Part shown: positions 22,398 through 31,563 of the stretch, one piece after another | How positions within the stretch are numbered: position 1 is the stretch's first letter | Layout of the letters: each line of letters opens with the position of its first letter | Origin: Conexibacter sp. SYSU D00693 | Lineage (GTDB): Bacteria > Actinomycetota > Thermoleophilia > Solirubrobacterales > Solirubrobacteraceae | DNA: 64,000 nucleotides | NCBI RefSeq assembly: GCF_017084525.1 | Contig: NZ_CP070950.1 | Location: 2,852,001-2,916,000 of the forward strand | Reading direction: 5' to 3' | Position numbers and translations under genes: made by a program | The notes under the pieces: generated by a model | Database searches by the model: none | Told to the model about the DNA's origin: nothing | What the model saw: only the letters and a program-made list of their open reading frames with translations

Positions 22398-23617
22398 GCC
22401 CACCGTCCGGACGGCTCGGGCTGCGCGACGGGCTGCGGGTCGCGAGCGTGGGGCTGCGCACCCGGCGGCTGCGCGCCGCGCTGTCGGCCCTGGGCATCGC
22501 GATCGGGACGGCGGCGATCGTCGCCGTCCTCGGGCTGTCGTCGTCCTCCCAGGCCGGCCTGCTCGAGGAGATCGACCGGCTCGGGACCGACCTGCTGACC
22601 GTGGAGGCCGGCCAGCGCCTCACCGGCGGCAAGGCGACGCTGCCCCACGAGGCCATCGCGCGCCTGGGGCACCTCGCGGGCGTCGAGCGCCTCGCGCACA
22701 CCGGCCTGGTGGACGACGCGCGGGTGTACCGCAGCCCGCTCGTGCCGGCCGGCAACACCGGCGGTCTGCAGGTCCGTGCCGCCAGCCTCGACCTGCCGTC
22801 CGTGCTCGGCGTCCCCGTCGCCCACGGGGCGTGGCTGGACGCCGCCACCGCCCGCGTGCCGGTCGTCGTCCTCGGCGCGACCGCCGCGCGGCGCCTGGGG
22901 ATCGACCGCGTGGCCCCGGGGCTGCGGATCTGGCTGGGCGGCGCGTGGTTCGACGTCGCCGGCGTGCTGGCGCCCGCGCCGCTGGCGCCCGACGTCGACG
23001 TCAGTGCCCTGGTCGGCTACCCCGCCGCGCAGCGTCACCTCGGCTTCCGCAGCACGGTCCGCGGCCACGTCGTCGCCGGCCCGCCGAGCACGGTCTACGT
23101 CCGCACCGCCACGGGCGAGGAGTCCGCGGTGCAGGCGGTGCTCGCGCCGACCGCCAGCCCGGAGGCGCCCAACGAGGCCGACGTGAGCCAACCCTCCGAC
23201 GTCCTGACCGCGCGCGCCGCGGCGGCCGGCGCGTTCGACAGCCTGTTCCTCGGCCTGGGCGCCGTCGCGCTGCTCGTGGGCGCCGTCGGCGTCGCCAACA
23301 CCATGCTCATCTCCGTGCTGGAGCGCCGCTCGGAGATCGGCCTGCGCCGGGCGCTCGGCGCCACGCGCGGGCAGGTCCGCACGCAGTTCGTCGCCGAGTC
23401 GACGCTCCTGGCGGTCCTCGGCGGGGTGACCGGCGTCCTGGCCGGCGGGGCGGCGACCGCCGTCTACGCGAGCACGAAGGGCTGGACGGTGGTCGTCCCG
23501 CCGGAGGCGTGGGCGGCCGGCATCGGCTCGGCGGTGCTCATCGGCGCGCTCGCCGGGCTCCTGCCGGCCGCCCGTGCCTCGCGCCTGTCGCCCACCGCGG
23601 CCCTGCGCACGGCCTGA
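22394..23617 (+). CDS. MacB/FtsX-type ABC transporter permease
   Basis: 407-aa permease with one N-terminal membrane helix ([20 protein letters not shown], about 33-52), a large periplasmic/external MacB-PCD domain (about 55-270) and three C-terminal helices starting at [20 protein letters not shown]. The conserved cytoplasmic loop [20 protein letters not shown] is intact. It partners the overlapping ATPase gene and the adaptor. It is the last gene of the operon; the TetR operator begins 4 nt after its stop. Confidence 0.92.
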   Translation: MSPPSGRLGLRDGLRVASVGLRTRRLRAALSALGIAIGTAAIVAVLGLSSSSQAGLLEEIDRLGTDLLTVEAGQRLTGGKATLPHEAIARLGHLAGVERLAHTGLVDDARVYRSPLVPAGNTGGLQVRAASLDLPSVLGVPVAHGAWLDAATARVPVVVLGATAARRLGIDRVAPGLRIWLGGAWFDVAGVLAPAPLAPDVDVSALVGYPAAQRHLGFRSTVRGHVVAGPPSTVYVRTATGEESAVQAVLAPTASPEAPNEADVSQPSDVLTARAAAAGAFDSLFLGLGAVALLVGAVGVANTMLISVLERRSEIGLRRALGATRGQVRTQFVAESTLLAVLGGVTGVLAGGAATAVYASTKGWTVVVPPEAWAAGIGSAVLIGALAGLLPAARASRLSPTAALRTA

Positions 23618-23620
23618 GGG

Positions 23621-23645
23621 TTCGCGTTACCATCGGCAACGCGAA
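23621..23645. promoter_or_regulatory. TetR-type operator overlapping the regulator's own start codon
   Basis: Perfect inverted repeat with arms TTCGCGTT (23621-23628) and AACGCGAA (23638-23645) and a 9-nt spacer. Its last base is the A of the ATG of the TetR gene. The site begins 4 nt after the permease stop. Probably autoregulatory, controlling this regulator and the co-transcribed glycosyltransferase. Confidence 0.72.
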
Positions 23646-24223
23646 TGTCGCCGAGGACGTACGAGAAGGCCGCCCGGGCCGTCGGCGAGGAGCGCACGCG
23701 CACCGCGCTGCTCGACGCGGCCGAGCGCGCGTTCCTCGCCGGCCGCTGGTCGGCTGCGTCGCTCACCGCCCTCGCGCACGAGGCCGGCGTGACCAAGCAG
23801 ACCCTCCTGCGGCACTTCGGCTCGAAGGACGGCCTGCTCGAGCGCGCCGTGCAGCGGGCCCTCGACCGCACCGCCCGGCAGCGCCTCGGACCACCTCCGC
23901 CCGACGTCGCCGCGGCCGTCGACGACCTCCTCGACCACTACGCCCGCGACGGGGAGCGGGCGCTGGCCCTCGAGGCCCTCGAAGGCACCGGCGCGGTGGC
24001 CGTCGTGCGCGACCGCGCCCGTGCCCTGCACCACGCGTGGGTCGACCACGCGTTCGCGCCGTGGCTCGCGGGCCCGGAGCGCGAGCGCCGCCGCGCGGCG
24101 ACCATCGCCCTGTGCGACGTGCGGGCCTGGGCGGTCCTGTCCCGCGACCTCGGCCTCGGCCGCGACGAGGTGCACGCGACGCTCACGCTCGCCCTGGACC
24201 GCCTCCTGGGGCCGGCGCCGTGA
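23645..24223 (+). CDS. TetR-family transcriptional regulator
   Basis: 192-aa regulator. The helix-turn-helix reads AAERAFLAGRWSAASLTALA then HEAGVTKQTLLRHFGSKDGL at about residues 24-63; the ligand domain follows. The ATG at 23645 has no visible ribosome binding site because the operator repeat occupies that region, so it may be leaderless or weakly translated. Its stop overlaps the glycosyltransferase start (GTGA), which makes resistance to, or glycosylation of, a small hydrophobic compound a plausible regulated process. Confidence 0.88.
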   Translation: MSPRTYEKAARAVGEERTRTALLDAAERAFLAGRWSAASLTALAHEAGVTKQTLLRHFGSKDGLLERAVQRALDRTARQRLGPPPPDVAAAVDDLLDHYARDGERALALEALEGTGAVAVVRDRARALHHAWVDHAFAPWLAGPERERRRAATIALCDVRAWAVLSRDLGLGRDEVHATLTLALDRLLGPAP

Positions 24224-25452
24224 GGGTCCTGGCGTACACGTCCCCGGCCCGCGGCCACCTCTTCCCGCTCGTCGCGATCGCGCAGGAGCTCCGGCGGCGA
24301 GGCCACGACGTCGCGGTCCGCACGCTCGCCGCCGAGGTCGACCGCCTGCGCGCGCTCGGCTTCGCGGCCGCGCCGATCGCCCCGGCGATCGAGGCCCTCG
24401 AGCACGACGACCACGCGGCGCGCTCGCCGATCGGCGGACTGCGGCGCTCCCTGGCGACCTTCGCCCGCCGCGCGCCGCACGAGGTCGACGACCTCCGTGG
24501 GGCCATCGCGCAGCAACGGCCCGACGTCGTGCTCGTCGACTGCGCCGCCTGGGGCGCGAGCGCGGCGGCGGAGGCGTGGGGCGGGCCCTGGGCGCAGTGG
24601 TTCCCCTACCCGCTGCCGCTGAGCGCGCCGGACGTCCCGCCGTTCGGCCCGGGCTTCGCGCCCGCCGCCGGCCCTCTCGGCCGGCTGCGCGACCGCGTCG
24701 TGGGTCCGCCGCTGCTGCGGGTGCTCGAGCGCGCGAGCCTCCCGCGCTTCAACCCGGTGCGCGTCGCTGCGGGCGCGCCGCCGTTCCGCCGCGCCGACGA
24801 CATGTGGACCGCGGCGCCGCTGCTGCTGCACCTGTCGGCCGAGCCGTTCGAGCACCCCCGCGCCCACTGGCCGCCGAACGTCCGGCTCGTCGGACCGTGC
24901 GCGTGGGACCCGCCCGGCGAGGACCCGCCGTGGCTCGCCGCCCTCGGTGACCGGCCGCTCGTCCTGGTGACCACGTCCTCGGAGTTCCAGGACGACGGCC
25001 GCCTCGTGCGCACCGCGCTCGACGCGCTCGCCGAGGAGGACGTGGACGTCGTCGCCACGCTGCCCTCCGCGCAGCTCGACGGCCCGATCCCGCCCAACGC
25101 CCGGGTCGAGCGCTTCGTCCCGCACGGCCCGCTGCTCGGTCGAGCGGCGTGCGCGGTCACCCACGGTGGCGCGGGCGCGACCCAGAAGGCGCTCGCCGCG
25201 GGCGTGCCGGTCTGCGTCGTGCCCTTCGGCCGCGACCAGCTCGAGGTCGCCAGCCGCGTCGAGGGCTGCCAGGCCGGCGTGCGCCTCCCGCGGCGGCGCC
25301 TCGGCGCCGCACGGCTGCGCGCCGCGGTGCACGAGGCCATCGCGCGGCGCGACGGCGCCGCGCGCGTCGCCCGGGCCTTCGCCGACGCCGGCGGACCGCC
25401 GGCGGCCGCCGACCACCTCGAGGCGCTCGCCGCACGGCACGACGCCCTCTAG
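24220..25452 (+). CDS. Macrolide/UGT-type glycosyltransferase (GT1)
   Basis: 410-aa GT-B enzyme. The N-terminal acceptor domain opens VRVLAYTSPARGHLFPLVAI, the usual start of MGT/UGT enzymes, and contains RPDVVLVDCAAWG. The C-terminal nucleotide-sugar domain has VERFVPHGPLLGRAACAVTH then GGAGATQKALAAGVPVCVVP and FGRDQLEVASRVE, a recognisable variant of the donor-binding signature HGGxGTxxEAL. Acceptors for the family include macrolides, flavonoids and carotenoids (CrtX type). Co-transcribed with the TetR gene. Confidence 0.87.
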   Translation: MRVLAYTSPARGHLFPLVAIAQELRRRGHDVAVRTLAAEVDRLRALGFAAAPIAPAIEALEHDDHAARSPIGGLRRSLATFARRAPHEVDDLRGAIAQQRPDVVLVDCAAWGASAAAEAWGGPWAQWFPYPLPLSAPDVPPFGPGFAPAAGPLGRLRDRVVGPPLLRVLERASLPRFNPVRVAAGAPPFRRADDMWTAAPLLLHLSAEPFEHPRAHWPPNVRLVGPCAWDPPGEDPPWLAALGDRPLVLVTTSSEFQDDGRLVRTALDALAEEDVDVVATLPSAQLDGPIPPNARVERFVPHGPLLGRAACAVTHGGAGATQKALAAGVPVCVVPFGRDQLEVASRVEGCQAGVRLPRRRLGAARLRAAVHEAIARRDGAARVARAFADAGGPPAAADHLEALAARHDAL

Positions 25453-25462
25453 GCTCCTGCCC

Positions 25463-27710
25463 GTGGGGGACGCCGGGGGGCGCTCTGACGGGCCGGTGCT
25501 GCTGGTCACCAAGCTCCACCCTCCCGCCGTGCCGCCGCAGGCCGTGGACCGCCCGCGGCTGTTCGACCGCCTCGCCCAGGGCCGCGGCCGGCGGCTGACC
25601 CTCATCGCCTGCCCGGCGGGCTTCGGCAAGTCGACGGTGCTGGCCGGCTGGTGCGCGCGCGAGGCGGCGCGGGGGCCGGTGGCGTGGGTGACGCTGGACG
25701 AGCGCGACGGCGACGCCGTGGTGCTGTGGCTGCACGTGGTGGAGGCGCTGAGCCGCGCGCTGCCGGCGCTGCCGCGCGAGGAGCTGGTCGCGCAGGTCAC
25801 GACGGCGCCGCTGCTGGAGATCGCGCTGCCGCGGTTGGTCAACGCGCTGGCCGAGCAGGAGGGCGTGCTGCTCGTCCTCGACGACCTGCACCGGGTGACG
25901 AGCGCCGCCGTGCTGGCCACCATCTCCTGGGTCGTCGACCACCTCCCCGCCTCGACGCAGCTCGTCCTCGCCACCCGCACGGACCCGGCCCTCGAGCTCG
26001 GCGCCCTGCGGGCCCACGGCCAGCTCCTCGAGCTGCGTACGGACGACCTGCGGTTCACGCGCGCGGAGGCCGAGCTCTTCCTCAACGACCGCCTCGGCCT
26101 CGGCCTGGACCCCGAGGACGTCGACGTGCTCGTCGCGCGCACCGAGGGCTGGCCCGCCGGGGTCTACCTCGCGGCGCTGACGGTGGCCGGCCGGCCGGAC
26201 CCGAGCCGCGCCGTGCGCGCGTTCCACGGCACGAGCGCCCACGTCGCCGACTTCCTCACCAGCGAGGTGCTCGGCGGCTACGACACGGCGCTCCAGACGT
26301 TCATGCTGCGCACCTCGGTCCTCGAGCGCCTGTGCCCCGGGCTGTGCGCGGCCGTCGCGGGCGACAGCGCCCCCGACGGCGCGCTCGCGCAGCTCGCCCG
26401 GTCCAACCTCTTCCTCCTGCCACTGGACGACGAGCGCCGCTGGTACCGCTTCCACCACCTCTTCGCCGAGCTGCTGCGCAGCGAGCTCGACCGGCGCGAG
26501 CCGGGTGCGGCCGCGGAGCTGCACCGCCGCGCCGCCGCCTGGCACGCGGCGCGCGGCACGACCGACGAGGCCGTCCACCACGCGGTCGAGGGCGGGGACC
26601 ACGCGCTCGCCGGCGAGCTCGTCGCCGCCAGCTGGGTGCACTACGTCAACGCCGGGCGCACCTCCTCGGTCCAGGACTGGCTCGAGCGCCTGCCGCGCGC
26701 CGTCGTCGCGCACGACCCGCGCCTGGGCCTCGTGCGCGCGTGGGTCGCCGCGCTGCGCGGTCACGAGGCGCAGATGCGCGAGGCGCTGGCCGGCGTGGCG
26801 GCCGTCGGCGACCAGGACGACGGCCCGCTGCCCGACGGCTTCGCCTCGCGCGCCTCGAGCGTCGCGGTGCTCACCGCCGCCTTCGCGTGGGGCGACGTCG
26901 GCCGGGCGCTCGCGGCGGGCGAGCGCTCGGCGCGGCTCGAGCCACCGGGTTCGCCGTGGCGCCCCGTGGTCACGTGGTCGCTGGGCTGGGCGCACCTGGT
27001 CGACGGCGACCTCGACCGCGCCGAACGTTGGCTGACCGAGACCGTCGAGACCGCCCCGGCGGCCGAGCAGTGGGTCGTCGGCGTCGGCGCGGCCGCCGAC
27101 CTGTCGCTCATCGCGGGGATGCGCGGGCAGCGCGCGGCGCAAGCTGCGCCAGGCGGAGGCGACGGTCGCCTGGGCGGCGGAGGTCGGGCTCCTCGACGCC
27201 GCCGAGGTCGGCGAGGTCCACACCGCCCACGGCGTCGCGCTCGCCGCGCACGACCGCTGGGACGAGGCGCTCGAGGCGCTCGAGCGCGGAGTGCTCCTCC
27301 GGCGGATCTGGGGCCAGCCGCTGGACCTCGTCGACGGGCTCATCCCCCTCGCCGCCGCCGCCGCGACCGTCGGCGACCGGCTCCGGGCCCTCGAGCTCTT
27401 CGACGAGGCCCGCGCGGTCCTCGCCCGTTGCCCGGACCCCGGTCAGCTGCCCGTGCGCCTGCAGCAGGCGATCCGCGCCGCCGGGCTGCGCCAGGCGGCG
27501 CAGGCCGCCGACGAGCGCGCCGCCGTCACCGCGCGGGAGCTCGCCGTCCTGCGCCTCCTGAGCGGCGACCTGTCCGAGCGCGAGATCGGCCGGGAGCTCT
27601 TCGTCTCGTTCAACACGGTCCACAGCCACGTCAAGTCGCTGTACCGCAAGCTCGACGCGTCGTCGCGCGCCGAGGCCGTCGCCCGCGCGCGCGAGCGCGG
27701 GCTGCTCTGA
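25463..27710 (+). pseudogene. LuxR/MalT-type ATP-dependent regulator, frameshifted
   Basis: Large STAND-type transcriptional activator: an N-terminal linker TKLHPPAVPPQAVDRPRLFD, Walker A PAGFGKST, Walker B VLLVLDDLHR, helical-repeat region, and a C-terminal LuxR helix-turn-helix VTARELAVLRLLSGDLSERE then IGRELFVSFNTVHSHVKSLY. The product reads in frame from the GTG at 25463 to about 27136 (LSLIAGMRGQRA). The rest (RKLRQAEATVAWAAEVGLLD onwards) is in the +1 frame and ends at 27710. Removing one G at 27136-27137 in a GCGCGCGGCGC tract restores a continuous family-like sequence of about 748 aa. Either a real inactivation or a base-calling error. Confidence 0.8.
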
Positions 27711-27719
27711 GCGCCCGGG

Positions 27720-27731
27720 TCACCTAGGTGA
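27720..27731. promoter_or_regulatory. Perfect 12-bp palindrome upstream of hydrolase gene
   Basis: TCACCTAGGTGA, flanked on both sides by CCCGGG (27714-27719 and 27737-27742). It is in the 74-bp gap between the LuxR-type gene and the hydrolase, and may be an operator or the base of a hairpin. Confidence 0.4.
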
Positions 27732-27784
27732 AGTGCCCGGGAGGTGATGACAGGCCACCCACCCCGCGCGCAGGCTGCCGGGCC

Positions 27785-28603
27785 ATGTCGCCCGTCACGC
27801 CGGACACCATCGTCCTGATCCACGGCTTCTGGGTCACGCCCCGCAGCTGGGAGCACTGGATCGACCGCTACGAGGCCCAGGGCTTCCGCGTCCTGGCCCC
27901 CGCCTACCCCGGCTTCGAGGTCGAGGTCGAGGCGCTCAACGCCGACCCGTCGCCGATCGAGGCGGTGACGGTGCCGCAGATCATCGACCACCTCGAGGCC
28001 GTCGTCGGCGAGCTCGACCAGCCGCCGATCATCATGGGCCACTCGGCCGGCGGCGTGTTCACCCAGCTCCTGCTCGACCGCGGCCACGGCGCCGCCGGCG
28101 TCGCCATGAACTCCGCGCCGACCGAGGGGGTCAAGCGCGTCCCCCTCTCCCAGGTGCGCGCGACGTTCCCCGTGCTGCGCAACCCCGCCAACCGCCACCG
28201 CGCCGTGGGCTTCACCGCCGACCAGTGGCACTACGCGTTCGCCAACACGTTCAGCCAGGAGGAGTCGCTGGCGCTCTACGAGCGCTACCACGTGCCCGCC
28301 TCGGGCCCGATCTTCTGGGGCAGCGCCCTGGCCAACGTCCATCCGGGCCCCGACGAGACGCACGTCGACTACCACAACGACGACCGCGCACCGCTGCTGT
28401 TCGTGGCGGCCACCGACGACCACCTGATGCCGCCCTCGATCCAGCGCTCGAACGCCAAGCACTACAAGAGCGACACGGTGACCGAGGTCATCGAGGTCCC
28501 GGGGCCGCACCTGATGCCCGCCGCCCCGGGCTGGGAGGACGTCGCCGACCGCGTGCTCGCGTGGGCGATGGAGCAGGCCGGCGCGCGCGCCGGGGCGGTC
28601 TAG
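27785..28603 (+). CDS. Alpha/beta-hydrolase
   Basis: 272-aa soluble hydrolase. The oxyanion/strand motif IVLIHGFWVTPRSWEHW is near residue 9, the nucleophile elbow MGHSAGGVFTQLLLDRG near 81, the acid in FVAATDDHLMPP near 208, and the catalytic His near the end in VPGPHLMPAAPGWED. The family includes non-heme haloperoxidase/esterase-like hydrolases that many actinobacteria carry; the substrate is unknown. I chose the ATG at 27785 because the family begins just before the first strand. The stop shares a CTAG with the convergent SGNH gene. Confidence 0.85.
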   Translation: MSPVTPDTIVLIHGFWVTPRSWEHWIDRYEAQGFRVLAPAYPGFEVEVEALNADPSPIEAVTVPQIIDHLEAVVGELDQPPIIMGHSAGGVFTQLLLDRGHGAAGVAMNSAPTEGVKRVPLSQVRATFPVLRNPANRHRAVGFTADQWHYAFANTFSQEESLALYERYHVPASGPIFWGSALANVHPGPDETHVDYHNDDRAPLLFVAATDDHLMPPSIQRSNAKHYKSDTVTEVIEVPGPHLMPAAPGWEDVADRVLAWAMEQAGARAGAV

Positions 28604-29625
28604 CCGCCGATCGTGAAGTCGCGCCGCAGCTGGTCGGCGACGAGGCCGGCGGCGATCTTGCCGCCGGTCTCGTTGAGGTGCACGCCGTCGGGGTCGCGGA
28701 TGATCTGACGGCGCCCGCCGATCTCGAGCGCGTCGTCGTACTTGCCGCCCGGCGTGATCCGGGCGGCGAGGTCGACGAGGCGCACCTCGGCCCCGAAGGC
28801 GCCGGCGGCGACGCGGTTGGCCTGGTTGACCGACCGGATGTTCGCGTCGGCCGAGCGGTCGCGCGCGACGGGCAGGACCATCCAGTAGACCTTGCCCTTC
28901 CCGCCCTGGCCGTAGCTGGCCATCATCGCCCGGGCCCGCGTCGCGTACTCGGCCGCCCACGCCGGGCCGCAGCACTTGACCTCGCCGGCCGGCGTCTTCA
29001 TGGGGAAGGTGTCGCCGGCGCCGAGGAAGACGACCGTCGCGTCGGGCTTGTCGCGCTTGGCCTGGACGCCCGCGTACTTGCCCCAGTCGACGAGCCCAGG
29101 CTTGGAGATGCCCGTGCCGAACTTCGGGTCGCGGATGGTCTTCACGCCCTGGTCGGCGAACATCCGCGCGAGCTCGGCGTCCATCGGCTGGGTCATCGAG
29201 TCGCCGGTGATCAGCAGCGTCTTGAGCGCGGGCTTGGCGGTCGGGCGCTGGCCGAGCTCCTCGGGCGTGAACGCGCTTGGCGCCACGCGGCTCGTGCCGC
29301 CCCCGCCGGCGGCGGTGAAGGACCCGTCCTCGGAGGAGACGTCGTCGTCGGGCGACAGCCACCCCGTCATCTCGTCGACGGCCGACGAGACCGGCAGGTG
29401 GTCGGCGATCCAGCCGGCCGGGTGGCCGACCCCGGTGACGAGGTCCTTCTCCCAGCCGGGGTTCATCTTCTGGCCCTGGCGCAGGATGCCGTCGCCGTCG
29501 ATGACGACGAGCAGCGCGAGCGCGACGAGGACGGCGACGATCGCGCGCTTGGCGGTCATCGTGCGCCCACCGGGCATGTGGTCGTCCAGCGTGGGCTCAG
29601 GGGCCTGGGGTGCGGTGACGGACAT
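28600..29625 (-). CDS. Membrane-anchored SGNH (DUF459-like) hydrolase
   Basis: 341-aa protein with an N-terminal membrane segment AIVAVLVALALLVVIDG near residues 28-44, a linker, then an SGNH domain: block I LLITGDSMTQPMD, GTGISKPGLVDW, block III-like VVFLGAGDTFPM, and block V RDPDGVHLNETGG with the catalytic Asp and His. Its gene follows the MBOAT gene by 3 nt. In O-acetylation systems such as AlgI/AlgJ/AlgX, an SGNH protein outside the membrane receives acyl groups exported by the MBOAT partner; this gene most likely plays that role. KCCGPAW carries adjacent cysteines, shared in part with the paralogue at 31564. Confidence 0.85.
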   Translation of the reverse strand: MSVTAPQAPEPTLDDHMPGGRTMTAKRAIVAVLVALALLVVIDGDGILRQGQKMNPGWEKDLVTGVGHPAGWIADHLPVSSAVDEMTGWLSPDDDVSSEDGSFTAAGGGGTSRVAPSAFTPEELGQRPTAKPALKTLLITGDSMTQPMDAELARMFADQGVKTIRDPKFGTGISKPGLVDWGKYAGVQAKRDKPDATVVFLGAGDTFPMKTPAGEVKCCGPAWAAEYATRARAMMASYGQGGKGKVYWMVLPVARDRSADANIRSVNQANRVAAGAFGAEVRLVDLAARITPGGKYDDALEIGGRRQIIRDPDGVHLNETGGKIAAGLVADQLRRDFTIGG

Positions 29626-29628
29626 GGC

Positions 29629-31026
29629 TCAGAACTGGAAGTAGATGAACGGCGGCACGCCCTGCGAGGGGATCGTGGCCGCCACGACGACGACGGTCGC
29701 GGCCAGGCCGGCGCTGAGCGCCGGGACCGGGAGGTCGGCGACCCACTTGCGGACGCGGAAGACCGCGCGCAGCGGGAGCAGGTGGCTGCCGATGACCGCG
29801 ACGATCATCAGCACCGGCACGGGCGACCACAGCGTCGCGGGTCCCTCCGCGAAGAGCTGGCCCCACAGCACGAAGACGTCGTTCATGTCGGGCGCGCGGA
29901 AGGGGACCAGCGAGAAGCCCAGGAACAGCAGGACCAGGACGTGCTTGCCCCAGGTCGGCGGACGCCAGCGGAACTTCTGCGTCCACACCCGCTCGGCGCC
30001 CATGACGAAGCCGTGCATCGCGCCGAACACGATGAAGCCCCACGCCGCGCCGTGCCAGAGGCCGACGAGGACCATCGTGATGAAGTTGTTGATGAGCCCG
30101 CGGGCCGGCCCCTTCCGGGCGCCGCCGAGCGGGATGTAGATGTAGTCGCGCACGAACCGCGACAGCGTCATGTGCCAGCGCCGCCAGAACTCGCCGATGG
30201 ACTGCGAGGCGAACGGGCGGTCGAAGTTCTTGGGGAACGTGAGGCCCATGAGCATCGCGATGCCGATGGCGATGTCCGTGTAGCCCGAGAAGTCGCAGTA
30301 GATCTGGACCGCGTAGCCGTAGAAGGCCAGCAGCGTGTCGGCCGACGAGTAGGCCTCCGGCACCGCGAAGACCGGGTCGACGACCTCGCGGGCCAGCGTG
30401 TCGGCGATGACGACCTTCTTGACGAGGCCGACGACGATGAGCAGCACGCCCGTGCCGACCGCGACCCGCTTGGGGTCCAGCGGCCGCCGCAGCTGGGGCA
30501 GGAACTCGCTGGCGCGGACGATGGGCCCCGCCACGAGGTGCGGGAAGAAGCTCATGTACAGCGCCAGGTCGACGATCGGCGGCGGCTGGAGCTGGCGCCG
30601 GCCGACGTCCACGACGTAGCTGATCGCGTGGAACGTGATGAAGGAGATGCCGACCGGCAGCGCGATCGACAGCACCGGGAACGGCGCGCCGAGGCCCACG
30701 TCGTCGAGGGCGGCGTCGGCCTGCTCGACGAAGAAGCCGTAGTACTTGAAGACGCCGAGCAGCAGCAGGTCGAGCGTCACGACGATGCGCACGAGCCACT
30801 TGCGGCGCTCCTCGTCGTCCGCGCGGTGGATCAGGTGCGCGAAGAGGTGGTTGCCGAGCGTGACGCCGCCCAGCAGGAACAGGAACTTCCAGTCGGCCGC
30901 CGCGTAGAAGACGTAGCTCGCGACGACGAGGAACCACTTCCACGCCCCGGGGGTGCGCACGAGCGCCCACGACACCGGCAGGACGACGGCGAAGAAGACC
31001 GCGAAGGTGATGGTGGGGAAGACCAT
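29629..31026 (-). CDS. MBOAT-family O-acyltransferase (AlgI/DltB-like)
   Basis: 465-aa polytopic membrane protein. Diagnostic MBOAT stretches: SFITFHAISYVVDVGRRQLQ, MSFFPHLVAGPIVRASEFLP, GYTDIAIGIAMLMG, the loop SIGEFWRRWHMTLSRFVRDY then IYIPLGGARKG, and the catalytic His region LVGLWHGAAWGFIVFGAMHG. It should move acyl groups (usually acetyl) across the membrane onto an extracellular polysaccharide or wall polymer. It forms a transcription unit with the downstream SGNH gene. The ATG start at 31026 gives the usual first helix. Confidence 0.95.
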   Translation of the reverse strand: MVFPTITFAVFFAVVLPVSWALVRTPGAWKWFLVVASYVFYAAADWKFLFLLGGVTLGNHLFAHLIHRADDEERRKWLVRIVVTLDLLLLGVFKYYGFFVEQADAALDDVGLGAPFPVLSIALPVGISFITFHAISYVVDVGRRQLQPPPIVDLALYMSFFPHLVAGPIVRASEFLPQLRRPLDPKRVAVGTGVLLIVVGLVKKVVIADTLAREVVDPVFAVPEAYSSADTLLAFYGYAVQIYCDFSGYTDIAIGIAMLMGLTFPKNFDRPFASQSIGEFWRRWHMTLSRFVRDYIYIPLGGARKGPARGLINNFITMVLVGLWHGAAWGFIVFGAMHGFVMGAERVWTQKFRWRPPTWGKHVLVLLFLGFSLVPFRAPDMNDVFVLWGQLFAEGPATLWSPVPVLMIVAVIGSHLLPLRAVFRVRKWVADLPVPALSAGLAATVVVVAATIPSQGVPPFIYFQF

Positions 31027-31076
31027 GGCGTGAGGTGGCGGGTGCGATCAGGACGCCCGCCGACCAGCCGCCGGCA

Positions 31077-31112
31077 CCCCCGCCGGGGCCTGCATCGGCC
31101 GCGCGGCGGGGG
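31077..31112 (-). terminator. Hairpin between Cys-rich protein and MBOAT genes
   Basis: Arms CCCCCGCC (31077-31084) and GGCGGGGG (31105-31112), 20-nt loop, in the 104-nt gap. It may reduce read-through from the small secreted protein gene into the MBOAT gene. No T-run. Confidence 0.4.
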
Positions 31113-31130
31113 ACCTTGAGCGGGGCGGCC

Positions 31131-31526
31131 CTACGAGGGGCGCTGCGTGAACTGCGTGTAGGCGTGCTTGATGGTCGCGCGGCCCTTCTTGCACGTCACG
31201 TTCGCGTCGAACTGGATCTTCGCGACGTTCGAACGGCGCTCCGAGCAGCGGTAGCCGTTGACCTTGCGGGTGCAGCGGCCGGCCTTGCCCGAGGAGGGCG
31301 GGGCGACGCGGCAGTTGTAGTAGTCGCGGATCATCTTGTGGCCCGCGGCGCAGCTGGCGCCGCCGCTGACGCTGAGGCTGCGCGTGTAGGTCGGGCCGTT
31401 CTTGGCGGAGCGGTTGTACTCCTCCGAGGACTTCAGCTTGCAGTTGGCGGCCTGCGCCTGCGACGGGATCGCGGCGAGGACGAGGAGGGCCGCAGCGCCG
31501 GCCAGGAGACGGATGAGCGTGGTCAT
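31131..31526 (-). CDS. Small secreted Cys-rich protein
   Basis: 131-aa exported protein of unknown function. A clear Sec signal peptide, MTTLIRLLAGAAALLVLAAI then PSQAQA, gives cleavage before ANCKLK. The mature part is about 105 residues, basic, with six cysteines (ANC, GASC, YYNC, GRC, YRC, VTC) that could form three disulphides. It also has many Tyr, Arg and Lys. It sits between two genes of the acyltransferase locus on the same strand, 37 nt after the SGNH gene, so it may belong to the system as an extracellular component. I do not recognise a family. Confidence 0.75.
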   Translation of the reverse strand: MTTLIRLLAGAAALLVLAAIPSQAQAANCKLKSSEEYNRSAKNGPTYTRSLSVSGGASCAAGHKMIRDYYNCRVAPPSSGKAGRCTRKVNGYRCSERRSNVAKIQFDANVTCKKGRATIKHAYTQFTQRPS

Positions 31527-31563
31527 GGGTGTGGGTGGTGGGTCGGGGACACGGCGGGGCCGG

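Noticed and set aside
28225..31119. Long plus-strand frame opposite the SGNH and MBOAT genes.
   Set aside because: It is a shadow of the MBOAT and SGNH frames, which have clear family motifs.
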